A stretch of 64,000 nucleotides of DNA from an uncultured Alsobacter sp. GTDB lineage: Bacteria; Pseudomonadota; Alphaproteobacteria; Rhizobiales; Beijerinckiaceae. Below are positions 11,245-20,019 of the stretch, piece by piece; the first letter of the stretch is position 1; every line of letters starts with the position of its first letter. The notes beneath the pieces are model-generated. The model did not search any database and was not told the origin of the DNA. It saw only the letters and a program-made list of their open reading frames with translations. The DNA lies in the NCBI RefSeq assembly GCF_945952055.1, contig NZ_CAMFHB010000004.1:62001-126000 (forward strand), in the 5' to 3' direction. Position numbers and translations under genes: made by a program.

Positions 11245-13062
11245 ATGATGCGTCTCCGCTCCCTCCTCATCGCCTCGGCCGTTGCCGGCGTCGCCGTGGC
11301 CGCGGCGATGCCGTGGCGGCTGTCCGAGACGACCCACCGGCTGGAGGTGGCTCCGCAGATCGGCCGGATCGCCGGGCTCAAGGTGGAGGATGCGGGGGAG
11401 GCCCGCTTCACGCTGCTGCCCGTGCCGCGTCTCGAGGTGACCGGCCTGCGGCTTGCGGACCGCGACGGCACGAGCCGGCTCGATACGGTCAAGGTCCGGG
11501 CCCGCGCCCGCCTCCTGCCCCTGCTGGGAGGCCGTTTCGACGTCACCGAGGTGTCGCTGCTGTCGCCTCGCCTGACCCTGGCGAAGGGTCAGACGGCGCT
11601 GCCCGTGCTCGACTCGCTGCTCGGCACCGGGACGAGCGAAGGCCGGCACCTGCTGCTCGACCGGATCGCCTTGATCGACGGGTCGGTGGTGGAGCGCGAG
11701 GGCGAAACCTATACCGAGACCGTCAGCGCCCTCGACGTGCTGGCGACCCGCTCCGACTCGACCGGCGCCGTGGACGTCGACGGTCGCATGACGTGGCGCG
11801 GGCAACCTGTCGCCGTGTCGGCCAAGGGGTTCGACCTGAAGGCGATGTCGGGTGCGCCGACGGCCCGGCTGCGCGCCTCCGCCACCATGCCCCTCGGCTC
11901 CGTCGACTTCGACGGCACCGTCCTGCCCGGCGCCACCTGGCAGGCCGAAGGGACGCTGCGCCTGGCCTCCCCCGCCGTCGAGAAGCTCGCCGCCTGGCTG
12001 TCGGTGACGCTGCCCGTTCCACTCGCCGGCCAGATGACGATCGCGGCCAAGAGCACGGTGCGCGCCGACGGCGTGGCGCTCGACATGGCGCGCCTGACCG
12101 TGCCGGCGGGGGTGCTGGAAGGGGCGGTGTCGCTGCGGCAGGCCGAGGGCGGCACAGCGCTGCGCGGAACGCTGGCCAGCGACCGCCTCGACCTCAGCAG
12201 CCTGCTCGACGACATGCCGGAGCTGCGCGGGGACGACGGCACGTGGAGCCGCGAGCCCTTCGAACCCGGCGTGCTGCCGCGCGGCGACGTCGACCTGCGG
12301 ATTTCCGCCGGGCGCGTGGTCTTCGGCACCACCAGCATCGGCAATACGGCCCTGTCGATTCTCAGCCGCAACGGACGCACCGACGTGGCCCTGGCCAAGG
12401 CCGAGGTGTTCCGCGGCGACCTGCGCGGCCGCGTGTCCCTGTCGCCCAGCGCGCGCGGGATCGACATGAAGGTCACGGCCTCGCTGGAGCGGGCCGACGC
12501 GACGGCGCTGCTGCAGGGCCTGTCCACCACCCGCCGGCTCGGCGGCGCCGTGCACGCCAGCCTGCAGGCCGAGTCCTCCGGGGACAGCATCCTGTCCTTG
12601 ATGCGCGGGGTGGACGGCAAGGCCGCTGTCACCGTGCGGCAGGGCGACCTTGTCGGCATCAACCTGCCGGAGGTGCTGCGACGGGTGGAGAAGCGCCCGC
12701 TGCTGGCGGCGCTGGACATGCGCGGGGGGCGGACGCCCTTCGACGTCGTGAACGTCTCCTTCAGGGCGACCCGGGGCCTCGTGGAGATCAGCGACGCCGC
12801 GCTGCTGTCCTCGGCGGCGCGCGTCACGCTCTCCGGACAGATCGGGCTGCCCGAGCGTCACTTCCTGCTCACCGGCGTGGCGCAGCTGAACGACCCGGCC
12901 TCGGACGCGTCCTCCCTGCCCTTCGATCTCACCGGCACCTTCGACGAGCCTCTCGTCGTGCCGGACTTCCGCGCGCCCATCCGCCGCGCCGTGTCAGCGC
13001 CGGCGGCCAAGCCCGAGGCCCGCCCCGACGCCTTCGTCGCTCCCGCCCAGGCGCCGAACTGA
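11245..13062 (+). CDS. AsmA-like envelope protein
   Basis: About 605 residues from the ATG at 11245 (ATG 11248 is equally possible; no clear ribosome-binding site). An N-terminal anchor ([19 protein letters not shown]) is followed by the AsmA N-terminal pattern: the [28 protein letters not shown] segment in which derivatives of membrane-derived beta strands recur. The C-terminal half has the AsmA_2-like repeats ending in [20 protein letters not shown]. AsmA proteins are anchored in the inner membrane, span the periplasm, and affect outer-membrane lipid supply. The gene is monocistronic, converging with the pot-like operon. It ends in an Ala/Pro-rich tail. Confidence 0.82.
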   Translation: MMRLRSLLIASAVAGVAVAAAMPWRLSETTHRLEVAPQIGRIAGLKVEDAGEARFTLLPVPRLEVTGLRLADRDGTSRLDTVKVRARARLLPLLGGRFDVTEVSLLSPRLTLAKGQTALPVLDSLLGTGTSEGRHLLLDRIALIDGSVVEREGETYTETVSALDVLATRSDSTGAVDVDGRMTWRGQPVAVSAKGFDLKAMSGAPTARLRASATMPLGSVDFDGTVLPGATWQAEGTLRLASPAVEKLAAWLSVTLPVPLAGQMTIAAKSTVRADGVALDMARLTVPAGVLEGAVSLRQAEGGTALRGTLASDRLDLSSLLDDMPELRGDDGTWSREPFEPGVLPRGDVDLRISAGRVVFGTTSIGNTALSILSRNGRTDVALAKAEVFRGDLRGRVSLSPSARGIDMKVTASLERADATALLQGLSTTRRLGGAVHASLQAESSGDSILSLMRGVDGKAAVTVRQGDLVGINLPEVLRRVEKRPLLAALDMRGGRTPFDVVNVSFRATRGLVEISDAALLSSAARVTLSGQIGLPERHFLLTGVAQLNDPASDASSLPFDLTGTFDEPLVVPDFRAPIRRAVSAPAAKPEARPDAFVAPAQAPN

Positions 13063-13078
13063 AGCGCGCTGCCCGCCG

Positions 13079-13873
13079 TCAGCCCTTGCCGAGCATCCCG
13101 GCGCGCTTGGTGACGAGCGAGGCCACGATGATGCCCAGGGTCACCAGGCCGATCAGGATGGTGCAGGCGGCGTTGATCTCAGGCGAAACGCCGAGGCGCG
13201 CCTGGCTGTAGATGCGCATGGGCAGGGTGGTGGCGCCCGGGCCCGAGGTGAAGCTCGCGATCACGAGATCGTCGAGCGACAGCGTGAAGGCCAGCATCCA
13301 GCCGGCCGCCACGGCGGGCGCGATCAGCGGCAGGGTCACCAGCAGGAACGTGCGCAGCGGCGTGGCGCCCAGGTCCATCGCCGCCTCCTCCAGGCTGCGG
13401 TCGAAGGTGACGAGGCGCGACTGCACCACCACGGCCACGAAGCAGCTCGTGAAGGTGATGTGGGCGATGGTCACGGTCCAGAAGCCGCGGTCGAGATCGA
13501 GCGCCACGAAGAGCAGCAGCAGCGACAGGCCGGTGATGACCTCGGGCATGACGAGCGGGGCGTAGACCATGCCCGTGAGCATCATGCGCCCGGCGAAGCG
13601 CCCGAACCGCACGAGGGCGATGGCGGCCAGCGTGCCCATGACCGTCGCCACGGTGGCCGAGACGAGCCCGACCCGCAGCGTCACCCACGCGGCGTCGAGC
13701 ATGGCCTGGTTGCGGAAGAGCTCGCCATACCACCGGGTCGAGAAGCCGCCCCACACCGTCACCAGCTTCGAGGCGTTGAAGGACCAGCCGACGAGCAGGA
13801 CGATCGGCAGATACAGGAACGCGAAGCCCAGCGTGAGCGAGACCACGTTGAAGCGGGAGAGGCCGCGGTTCAT
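13079..13873 (-). CDS. potI: Spermidine/putrescine-type ABC transporter permease (PotI/PotC-like)
   Basis: A 264-residue six-span permease. The conserved EAA loop is LEEAAMDLGATPLRTFLLVTL (about residues 165-185), where it docks on the ATPase. The sequence GLSLLLLFVALDL and SLDDLVIASFTSGPGATTLPMRIYSQAR are typical of PotI/PotC proteins. The ATG at 13873 overlaps the potH stop by 4 bases, showing translational coupling. It is the last gene of the Crp/Fnr-potG-potH-potI run. Import of polyamines is inferred from family. Specificity depends on a periplasmic binding protein that is not in this operon. Confidence 0.88.
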   Translation of the reverse strand: MNRGLSRFNVVSLTLGFAFLYLPIVLLVGWSFNASKLVTVWGGFSTRWYGELFRNQAMLDAAWVTLRVGLVSATVATVMGTLAAIALVRFGRFAGRMMLTGMVYAPLVMPEVITGLSLLLLFVALDLDRGFWTVTIAHITFTSCFVAVVVQSRLVTFDRSLEEAAMDLGATPLRTFLLVTLPLIAPAVAAGWMLAFTLSLDDLVIASFTSGPGATTLPMRIYSQARLGVSPEINAACTILIGLVTLGIIVASLVTKRAGMLGKG

Positions 13874-14790
13874 CGGGCCGCCTCCAGCCGGCGCATCTCC
13901 AGGTGGCGGTAGGCCAGCACCGGGCCGACGATGATGACGAGCAGCACGACGGCGACCGCCGAGGCCAGGGGCCAGTCGCGGTTGTTGAAGAACTCGGTCC
14001 ACAGGGTGCGGCCGATCATCAGCGTCTCGGAGCCGCCCAGGAGATCGGGGACCACGAACTCGCCCAGCGCCGGGATGAACACGAGGAAGCAGCCCGCCAG
14101 CACGCCGGGCAGCGACAGCGGCACGGTGACCAGCCAGAACGCCTTCCAGGGCGGCGCGCCGAGATCCTGCGCCGCCTCGATCAGCGTCGCGTCCTGGCGC
14201 TCCAAGGCCGCGTAGAGCGGCAGCAGCATGAATGGCAGGTAGGAGTAGACGAGGCCGATCTGCACCGCGATCTCGGTGTCCAGGATCTGCAGCGGCTCGT
14301 CGACGATGCCGAGCGCCATGAGCGCGGCGTTGAGGAGGCCCTCCGGCTTGAGGATGCCGACCCACGCGTAGACGCGGATGAGGAAGCTCGTCCAGAACGG
14401 CAGCACGGCCAGCATCACCAGGACGGGGCGGATCCTCGCCGGGGCGCGCGCCATGGCGTAGGCGACGGGATAGCCGATGAGCACCAGGAGCACGGTCGCC
14501 GTCGCGGCGATGCGGATCGAGGTGACGAAGGCGTCGAGATAGAGCGGCTCGTCCAGGAGCCCGGCGAAGTTGTCGAAGCCGAGCTGGCCGAGCTTCTCCC
14601 ACCAGCCCGCCGGCCCCTCCTCCCAGGAGAAGGCGGGCCTGTAGGGCGGCCGGCTCGTGGCGCGTTCCGACAGGCTCATGCGCAGCACGATGGCGAAGGG
14701 CGCGAGGAAGAAGACCAGCAGCCACGCGAAAGGCAGCCCGGCCACGAGCAGGCGGCCGCCGGAGCGGCCGGCGCCAGCGCCCCCGCTCAC
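13870..14790 (-). CDS. potH: Spermidine/putrescine-type ABC transporter permease (PotH/PotB-like)
   Basis: A 306-residue permease with six predicted spans, starting with a Gly-rich cytoplasmic tail and a first span (LPFAWLLVFFLAPFAIVLRMS). The periplasmic loop that follows is long, as in PotH. The EAA loop is IEAAQDLGAPPWKAFWLVTVP, and GCFLVFIPALGEFVVPDLLGG is a family hallmark. It forms the membrane channel as a heterodimer with PotI. Its start overlaps the potG stop by 4 bases and its stop overlaps the potI start. Confidence 0.88.
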   Translation of the reverse strand: MSGGAGAGRSGGRLLVAGLPFAWLLVFFLAPFAIVLRMSLSERATSRPPYRPAFSWEEGPAGWWEKLGQLGFDNFAGLLDEPLYLDAFVTSIRIAATATVLLVLIGYPVAYAMARAPARIRPVLVMLAVLPFWTSFLIRVYAWVGILKPEGLLNAALMALGIVDEPLQILDTEIAVQIGLVYSYLPFMLLPLYAALERQDATLIEAAQDLGAPPWKAFWLVTVPLSLPGVLAGCFLVFIPALGEFVVPDLLGGSETLMIGRTLWTEFFNNRDWPLASAVAVVLLVIIVGPVLAYRHLEMRRLEAAR

Positions 14791-15971
14791 CGCGCCAGCA
14801 CCACGGCGGCGTCCGGCGCGAAGCGGATCCAGACGCGGTCTTCCCAGGTGAGCGGGCGCGCCACGTGGCGCGCGGCATTGGCCCGGGCGACCTTGACGAT
14901 GGAGCCGTCGGCGATCTTCACGCGGTAGGTGGTCCAGTCGCCCAGATAGCCGATGTCCCAGATCTCGCCCTCCAGGACGTTGGGGCCGGCCTCCGGCCGA
15001 TCGGCGAGCAGCTCCATCTTCTCGGGCCGCACCGCCACGGCCACGGCATCGCCCGCGGCCGCCACGGCCCCGTCGCGCGGCGCGCCGACGACCCGGAACG
15101 CCTGTCCGGCCGCTCCCGCCACGCTGACCACCTCGCCGTCGCGACGCTCGACCGTGCCTTCGAACAGCGTGATGTCGCCGACGAAGGCGGCGACGCTGCG
15201 GGTGGCCGGCGATTCGTAGATCTCGGCCGGCGTGCCCACCTGGGCCAGGCGCCCGCGCTCCATCACCGCGATGCGGTCGGCCATGGTCATGGCCTCGTCC
15301 TGGTCGTGGGTGACGACCAGGAAGGTCATGCCGAGCTCGACCTGCAGGTCCATGAGTTCGAACTGGGTCTCCTCGCGCAGCTTCTTGTCGAGCGCCCCCA
15401 GGGGCTCGTCGAGCAGCAGGACCTTGGGCCGCTTCACCAGCGCCCTCGCGAGCGCCACGCGCTGCTTCTGACCGCCCGACAGCTGGTCGGGCCGGCGGGC
15501 GCCGAATCCCTCGAGCTGGACGAGCTTGAGGATGGCGGCGACACGGTCCTCGATCTCGGAGCGCGGCAGCCCCTCCTGCTTCAGGCCGAAGGCGATGTTG
15601 CCCGCCACGCTCATGTGCGGGAACAGCGCGTAGGACTGGAACATCATGTTCACCGGCCGCCGGTAGGGCGGCAGGCCGGCGAGGTCCTGGCCGCCCAGCA
15701 GGATGCGCCCGGCGCTCGGCGTCTCGAAGCCGGCGAGCATGCGCATCAAGGTGGTCTTGCCGCAGCCGGACGGCCCCAGGAGGCAGAAGAACTCGCGCTC
15801 GTAGATGGCGAGGTCGACCCCGTCCACGGCGGCCACGCTGCCGAAGCGGCGGCTCACGTCCTCGAAGCGGATGAAGGCCTGCGCGGCCGGATCGGTCCAG
15901 GGCGCGAAGCTGCGGCGCACGGAGCCCACGGGCTGGTGCGCGCCACGCGGGGCGCCTCCCGGTTCAGCCAT
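14787..15971 (-). CDS. potG: Spermidine/putrescine-type ABC transporter ATP-binding protein (PotG/PotA-like)
   Basis: A 394-residue ATPase. Seen are the Walker A (GPSGCGKTTLMRML), Q-loop (MMFQSYALFPHMSV), signature (LSGGQKQRVALARALV), Walker B (VLLLDEPLGALDKKLRE) and H-loop (VVTHDQDEAMTMADR). A C-terminal TOBE domain (about 290-390) is present. Length and order match PotG. The first 30 residues are a nonconserved leader, and the true start could be at a later codon nearer FIRFEDVSRRFG. The 5' end overlaps the end of the Crp/Fnr gene by 8 bases. Energises uptake through PotH/PotI. Confidence 0.9.
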   Translation of the reverse strand: MAEPGGAPRGAHQPVGSVRRSFAPWTDPAAQAFIRFEDVSRRFGSVAAVDGVDLAIYEREFFCLLGPSGCGKTTLMRMLAGFETPSAGRILLGGQDLAGLPPYRRPVNMMFQSYALFPHMSVAGNIAFGLKQEGLPRSEIEDRVAAILKLVQLEGFGARRPDQLSGGQKQRVALARALVKRPKVLLLDEPLGALDKKLREETQFELMDLQVELGMTFLVVTHDQDEAMTMADRIAVMERGRLAQVGTPAEIYESPATRSVAAFVGDITLFEGTVERRDGEVVSVAGAAGQAFRVVGAPRDGAVAAAGDAVAVAVRPEKMELLADRPEAGPNVLEGEIWDIGYLGDWTTYRVKIADGSIVKVARANAARHVARPLTWEDRVWIRFAPDAAVVLAR

Positions 15972-16650
15972 CGTTCTGGAGGGCCTCCGCCAGCCGCTCC
16001 TCGAGCACCTTGGGCCGCACGATGACCAGCGCGCCGCGGGTCTTGGTGACGATGCCTTCCGAGCTCAGCGCCGACAGCTCGCGCGTCACCTGCTCGCGCC
16101 GGCAGCCGATGCGGGCGGCGAGCACGTGATGGAAGGGCGGCGGCGACACGGAGCGCTCGCCGGACCCGCCGGGACGCGGCTGCGACATGCGCAGCAGCTC
16201 GGAATAGAGCCGGTGCTTCAGGTCGAACACCGAATGCTCGGTGATGCGCGCGTTCATTTCGCGGATGCGGTTGGCCAGGAGCCGCAAGAGCCTGTCGGTG
16301 ACCACGCGGGAGGCGTAGACGGCCTCGCGGAACACCGCCGCCGGCATGATGCACATCTCGGCATTGGTGAGCGCCGTGACGTTGGCCGAGCGCGGGGTGT
16401 CGTCGATGGCCGAGAGCTCGCCGAAATACTGGCCGCCCTTCATCTCGCCGAGGATGACCTCCTTGCCGGCCTGGGTGCGGATGAGGATTCGCACGTCGCC
16501 CGCGATGATGAAGTAGACGTCGGAAGACGCGTCCTCGAAGTCGACGACGGTCTCACCCTCGTCGAAGCGCTTCCAGGCGCACCGCCGATCGAACTTGTCG
16601 AATTCGATGCCCGCATCCTTGAAGAACGGCACCCGTGCGAGAGTCTGCAC
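15964..16650 (-). CDS. Crp/Fnr family transcriptional regulator
   Basis: A 228-residue regulator with an N-terminal cyclic-nucleotide-binding fold. Its phosphate-binding-cassette-like segment is GGQYFGELSAIDDTPRSANV (about residues 72-91). A long dimerisation helix and a C-terminal winged helix follow, with recognition region LAARIGCRREQVTRELSALS. The segment contains no cysteine cluster, so it is not an Fe-S Fnr. The PBC retains the GELSA and R residues that can bind cAMP, but the ligand is unproven. It is the first gene of the potGHI run and overlaps potG, so it probably controls that operon; this coupling is unusual. Confidence 0.85.
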   Translation of the reverse strand: MQTLARVPFFKDAGIEFDKFDRRCAWKRFDEGETVVDFEDASSDVYFIIAGDVRILIRTQAGKEVILGEMKGGQYFGELSAIDDTPRSANVTALTNAEMCIMPAAVFREAVYASRVVTDRLLRLLANRIREMNARITEHSVFDLKHRLYSELLRMSQPRPGGSGERSVSPPPFHHVLAARIGCRREQVTRELSALSSEGIVTKTRGALVIVRPKVLEERLAEALQNDG

Positions 16651-16704
16651 GCCCCCACCCCCGTAGTCCTGACCCGCGCATGCTTAGGGGCAGGATCAGC
16701 GGGG

Positions 16705-17598
16705 TCAAGAGGTTGTTCCGTCAAGCGGTTCGACGATCCTTACCGTCATGCGGTGAGATGTGGATTGCCCGGGCTCCAGGACGCGCATCCCCGGCTTCTC
16801 GAACAGATCGCCGGCGAAGCCCACCGGGTCGCCCCGGCCCGTCCATCCCTCGACGCACAGGAACGGCGCCTCGGGCCGGCGCCACAGGACGATGGTCGGC
16901 AGGTCCTCGAAGTCGAACCGCAGCGCGCGCCCTTGCGCCGGCGTGAGCACGAGGCCCCGGCTGCGCGCGTCCACGAAACACAGGGACTGGGTGGCGAAGG
17001 TGCCGGCATCCAATGGCAGGCGCCGCCCATCCAGGGGAATCGCCCGCCGTTCCGGTGAAAACAGCCCGCCCGGGGCGATCACCGGGACGGTTTTCTCCTC
17101 CTCCGCATCGAACACCACCGCGAGCGGCGAGTCCGGCCCGCCGCCCAGCGGCAGCCGGAAGCCGGGGTGGAAGCCGATGGCGTAAGGCATGGGCCGGTCG
17201 CCCGTGTTGACCACGTCGAAGGCGACGGAGAGCCCGTCCGGGAACAGCCGGTAGGTCACACCGAGTTCGAACCGGAACGGGAATTGCTCCAGCGTGGCGG
17301 GCGTCTCCCGCAACACGAAGCGGGCCTCGTCCTCGCGCGCGCCCGCGGCTTCGAACGCCTGGAAGCGGGCGAAGCCATGCAATCCCAGAGGGTAGGTCTG
17401 CCCACCCACGCGGGCCTCGCCGTCGCGGGTCCAGCCCACGACCGGAAAGAGCACCGGCGCCGATTCGTCCCAGGAGGCCGGATCACCCGGCCAGAGCCAG
17501 GGCGTGTCCCCCACGTCCCACGCCTTCAGCTCGGCGCCGCGCAGCGCGATGCGGGCGCGGGCGGCGCCCGCACGAAGTTCGATCGACGGCCCGGCCAT
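16705..17598 (-). CDS. Aldose 1-epimerase (galactose mutarotase-like) family protein
   Basis: About 297 residues from the ATG at 17598, chosen because AAGGGGGGCAGGGG lies directly upstream; the frame stays open to 17655 but without a better site. The fold is a galactose-mutarotase-like beta sandwich. Seen are LRGAELKAWDV near the start, PVLFPVVGW, HGFARFQAFE (with the His of the active-site region), YAIGFHPGFRLPLGG, and the C-terminal LCVEGWTGRGDP with the glutamate-bearing segment. It resembles the DUF4432/YihR/LacX-type subfamily that acts on hexoses. The exact sugar is unknown. It is divergent from tRNA-Phe and just upstream of the Crp/Fnr gene. Confidence 0.82.
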   Translation of the reverse strand: MAGPSIELRAGAARARIALRGAELKAWDVGDTPWLWPGDPASWDESAPVLFPVVGWTRDGEARVGGQTYPLGLHGFARFQAFEAAGAREDEARFVLRETPATLEQFPFRFELGVTYRLFPDGLSVAFDVVNTGDRPMPYAIGFHPGFRLPLGGGPDSPLAVVFDAEEEKTVPVIAPGGLFSPERRAIPLDGRRLPLDAGTFATQSLCFVDARSRGLVLTPAQGRALRFDFEDLPTIVLWRRPEAPFLCVEGWTGRGDPVGFAGDLFEKPGMRVLEPGQSTSHRMTVRIVEPLDGTTS

Positions 17599-17763
17599 CC
17601 CCTGCCCCCCTTTGCGTCCCGCAGGCATCAAACGGCCCCGCGCGGCAGGGAGCAAGCGCCGCGACAGGAAGGCCTCTCGTCGCGGCGTCGGAGACGCTGG
17701 ACAGCCCCGATCCGACCCTCTATAAGCCCCCTCGTCCGCCGCGGCCCGCCCGCGTCACGGCAC

Positions 17764-17839
17764 GCCCAGGTAGCTCAGTTGGTAGAGCATGCGACTGAAA
17801 ATCGCAGTGTCGGTGGTTCGATTCCGCCCCTGGGCACCA
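17764..17839 (+). tRNA. tRNA-Phe (anticodon GAA)
   Basis: A complete 76-base cloverleaf. The acceptor arms GCCCAGG and CCTGGGC pair, the D-arm is GCTC...GAGC, the anticodon stem TGCGA/TCGCA encloses loop CTGAAAA, and the T-arm holds GGTTCGATTCC. The anticodon GAA is at 17797-17799, and the 3' CCA is encoded. It borders the lower-GC helicase/nuclease pair, a common integration spot for islands. Confidence 0.98.
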
Positions 17840-17912
17840 TCTCCCTCACGTTGAACAGTGTTGGTTCCGTTTTGCGGGTCCTATCAGGCCCTCGCCGCTC
17901 GATGGCGTGGTG

Positions 17913-19877
17913 TCAGTCCCCGAAGAGCCAGCTCATGAACCCCTTCTTTTTCGGCGCGGGTGTGCGCTGAGCGGCGGCGTTTGACGGTGATGGGCCGGGC
18001 TGGGCGCCGGGACGCCGGATCGGCTGAGGTTTCCCAGGGGGCACGTAGCTCGTCGGCGGTTGGAACGGTTCGATGACGGCCCCGCCGGGGCCCGGCCGAC
18101 GACCGCCCGGTGCCGGGGGCGCCTTTTTCGGGCTTCCATTCGAGACCGTCCGTTCGCTTGGCGCTTTGCCGGCCAGCAGGTCGAGGACGGTCGTCGGCAC
18201 GTCGAGCGTCTCCTTCGCGCGCGTCAGGGCGACGTACAGCAACCGAAGCTCCGCAGGATCCGCTTCCACCGACCCCGTCCCGGGTTTCGCGGTGCGCGGC
18301 TTGGACTTCATGAAGTCGTCCATGAGCTTCACCTGAGGCCATTCGCGACCTTTCGACTTGTGCGCCGTGGAGATGACGAGGTCGGCCTGGTCGTGATCGA
18401 CCGTTCGGTTCAAGGCCCACATCAGCTGCTTCTCACCGCGCTCCACGACGAGCTTCACGAAGGTGCGGAGATGCTCTCCCTCGCCAGATCCGGAAAACTC
18501 GACCAGCTCCTGCCAGGTGTTGAAGCCAAAGAAGTCGGGGACCGTGCTGGGCTGACCGCTCTTCAGATCCTGCACGCCCCGCAGGAGATCCATCAGTTCG
18601 GCGTTCCCACCGATCAGGTGAGGCTTCTGGTTTTCATCCAGGGCGGTGATCACGGCGCTGATCGTTGCGGCGTTCGTTCGCGCGAGGATGGTCGCTCCTC
18701 GCCCCGCGGCTGCCAGTTTGCTGGCGACCTGCCTGTTGCCCGTGACCGGCTTGTGCTCGCCGAGGCTTCGCAGCACCTGGGAGGCCAGGTTCGCGATCTC
18801 CGATCCAAATCGAAACGATGTCGTGAGGTAGGTCGTCTGGCCGGTCTGGATCTTCTCCATGGCATTCACGGCGCCGCGCCATTCGTAGATCTGCTGGTAC
18901 TTGTCCCCCACATAGACCATCTGCGCGGGCTGCCGCTCCAGGACGCCCAGAACGACCGGGTTGGTGTCCTGCGCTTCGTCGAGCAGGATGAAATCCGCCG
19001 CGATCTGCGGATCGCCGAGGGCCCAGAGCTTGAGGTATCCGTCATGCCCGAGGGGCAAGGCGTCCGCGGGACTGGCCATCCGTCCCCAGACATGCCGGGC
19101 CCCTCGCATCGCGAAATCGACCGCCAGGGCCATCGTTTCGGGAGGAGCCGCGACGAGGCTGCCGTGCCTGGGAACGTGATGCGCGCAGATGTCCGGATCG
19201 CTGCTCTGGGCGTATTTCTTGATCGTTTCGATGATCAGGAAGGCCTGCGAGCGGGGAAGCAGCGTGTGCTTTTCGTCGAGCCGCCAGTTTTTCGTCAGCC
19301 CCAGGATCTCGGCGAGCTGGTTGGCGTTGAATTTCCCGACCATCTTGTCGTTGCCACCACCGAACGTCGGAGCCATGGCCTTGAAGGCCAGGCCATGCGT
19401 GGTCGAGCAGTTGACCCGGTTCGGGAATTTCTCCTTTGCCTCGCGAACGATGTCCCGATTGAAGGCGATGTACTGCCCTCTCCGGTTCGTCGAATGGGCC
19501 AGCATCTCCAAGGTCGAAGTCTTGCCTGACCCTGCATAGGCATTGATTTTCAGCGACGCGGCGGACTTGAAGTGGTCGATCGCCTCACTCTGCTCGGGCG
19601 TCGGCGAGATCTTGCGCTTGACCTTCGCGGATGACGGGGAGGACTGCGCGCCACCCGTCTTGCCTGAATGGGTCTTGGTCGCCGGCTTGACCGGCTGCCC
19701 TTGCAGCGAAGCGAGTTCGGCTTTCAAGATCCGGTGCAGTTCGCCTGCCCGGGCCGTCTTTCGGTGCTGGAGTTCTGTTTCGATCAGAGCAAGCTTTTGT
19801 TGATCGTGTGCCGCCATCCCCGCCGAGAAATGCGTCTCGAGCTGGTCGATGGAGCAATCGATGAACGGCCGGGACAC
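17913..19877 (-). CDS. SF1 (UvrD/FBH1-like) DNA helicase
   Basis: About 654 residues from the GTG at 19877 (GGAG 8 bases upstream); a TTG 12 bases earlier is the alternative. A short helical N-terminus (about 10-60) and low-complexity linker precede a UvrD-family core. Numbering from the TTG, the Q motif Gln is near 100, Walker A AYAGSGKTSTLEML at 117-130, and Walker B LLDEAQDTNPV at 302-312. Motif III VGDKYQQIYEWRGA is at 327-340, motif V ISTAHKSKGREW at 506-517 and motif VI LLYVALTRAKE at 550-560. All key residues are intact. The last 80 residues are Pro-rich and basic, ending GFMSWLFGD. It lies 3' to tRNA-Phe and downstream of a PD-(D/E)XK-like gene on the same strand. Its base composition is less GC-rich than its neighbours. 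A defence role is inferred. Confidence 0.88.
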   Translation of the reverse strand: MSRPFIDCSIDQLETHFSAGMAAHDQQKLALIETELQHRKTARAGELHRILKAELASLQGQPVKPATKTHSGKTGGAQSSPSSAKVKRKISPTPEQSEAIDHFKSAASLKINAYAGSGKTSTLEMLAHSTNRRGQYIAFNRDIVREAKEKFPNRVNCSTTHGLAFKAMAPTFGGGNDKMVGKFNANQLAEILGLTKNWRLDEKHTLLPRSQAFLIIETIKKYAQSSDPDICAHHVPRHGSLVAAPPETMALAVDFAMRGARHVWGRMASPADALPLGHDGYLKLWALGDPQIAADFILLDEAQDTNPVVLGVLERQPAQMVYVGDKYQQIYEWRGAVNAMEKIQTGQTTYLTTSFRFGSEIANLASQVLRSLGEHKPVTGNRQVASKLAAAGRGATILARTNAATISAVITALDENQKPHLIGGNAELMDLLRGVQDLKSGQPSTVPDFFGFNTWQELVEFSGSGEGEHLRTFVKLVVERGEKQLMWALNRTVDHDQADLVISTAHKSKGREWPQVKLMDDFMKSKPRTAKPGTGSVEADPAELRLLYVALTRAKETLDVPTTVLDLLAGKAPSERTVSNGSPKKAPPAPGGRRPGPGGAVIEPFQPPTSYVPPGKPQPIRRPGAQPGPSPSNAAAQRTPAPKKKGFMSWLFGD

Positions 19878-20019
19878 AGTGTGCTCCAAGACGGAAATGC
19901 AACTTTTGGTTGCACAGGAAGCACCACGGCGTAAGGCAAATCAATCGCGGGCGAGAATTAACGGAAATATTGCTGAACGGCTTTCATCCATGATCTTCCC
20001 GGCCCGCGCGAGGCCGTCG

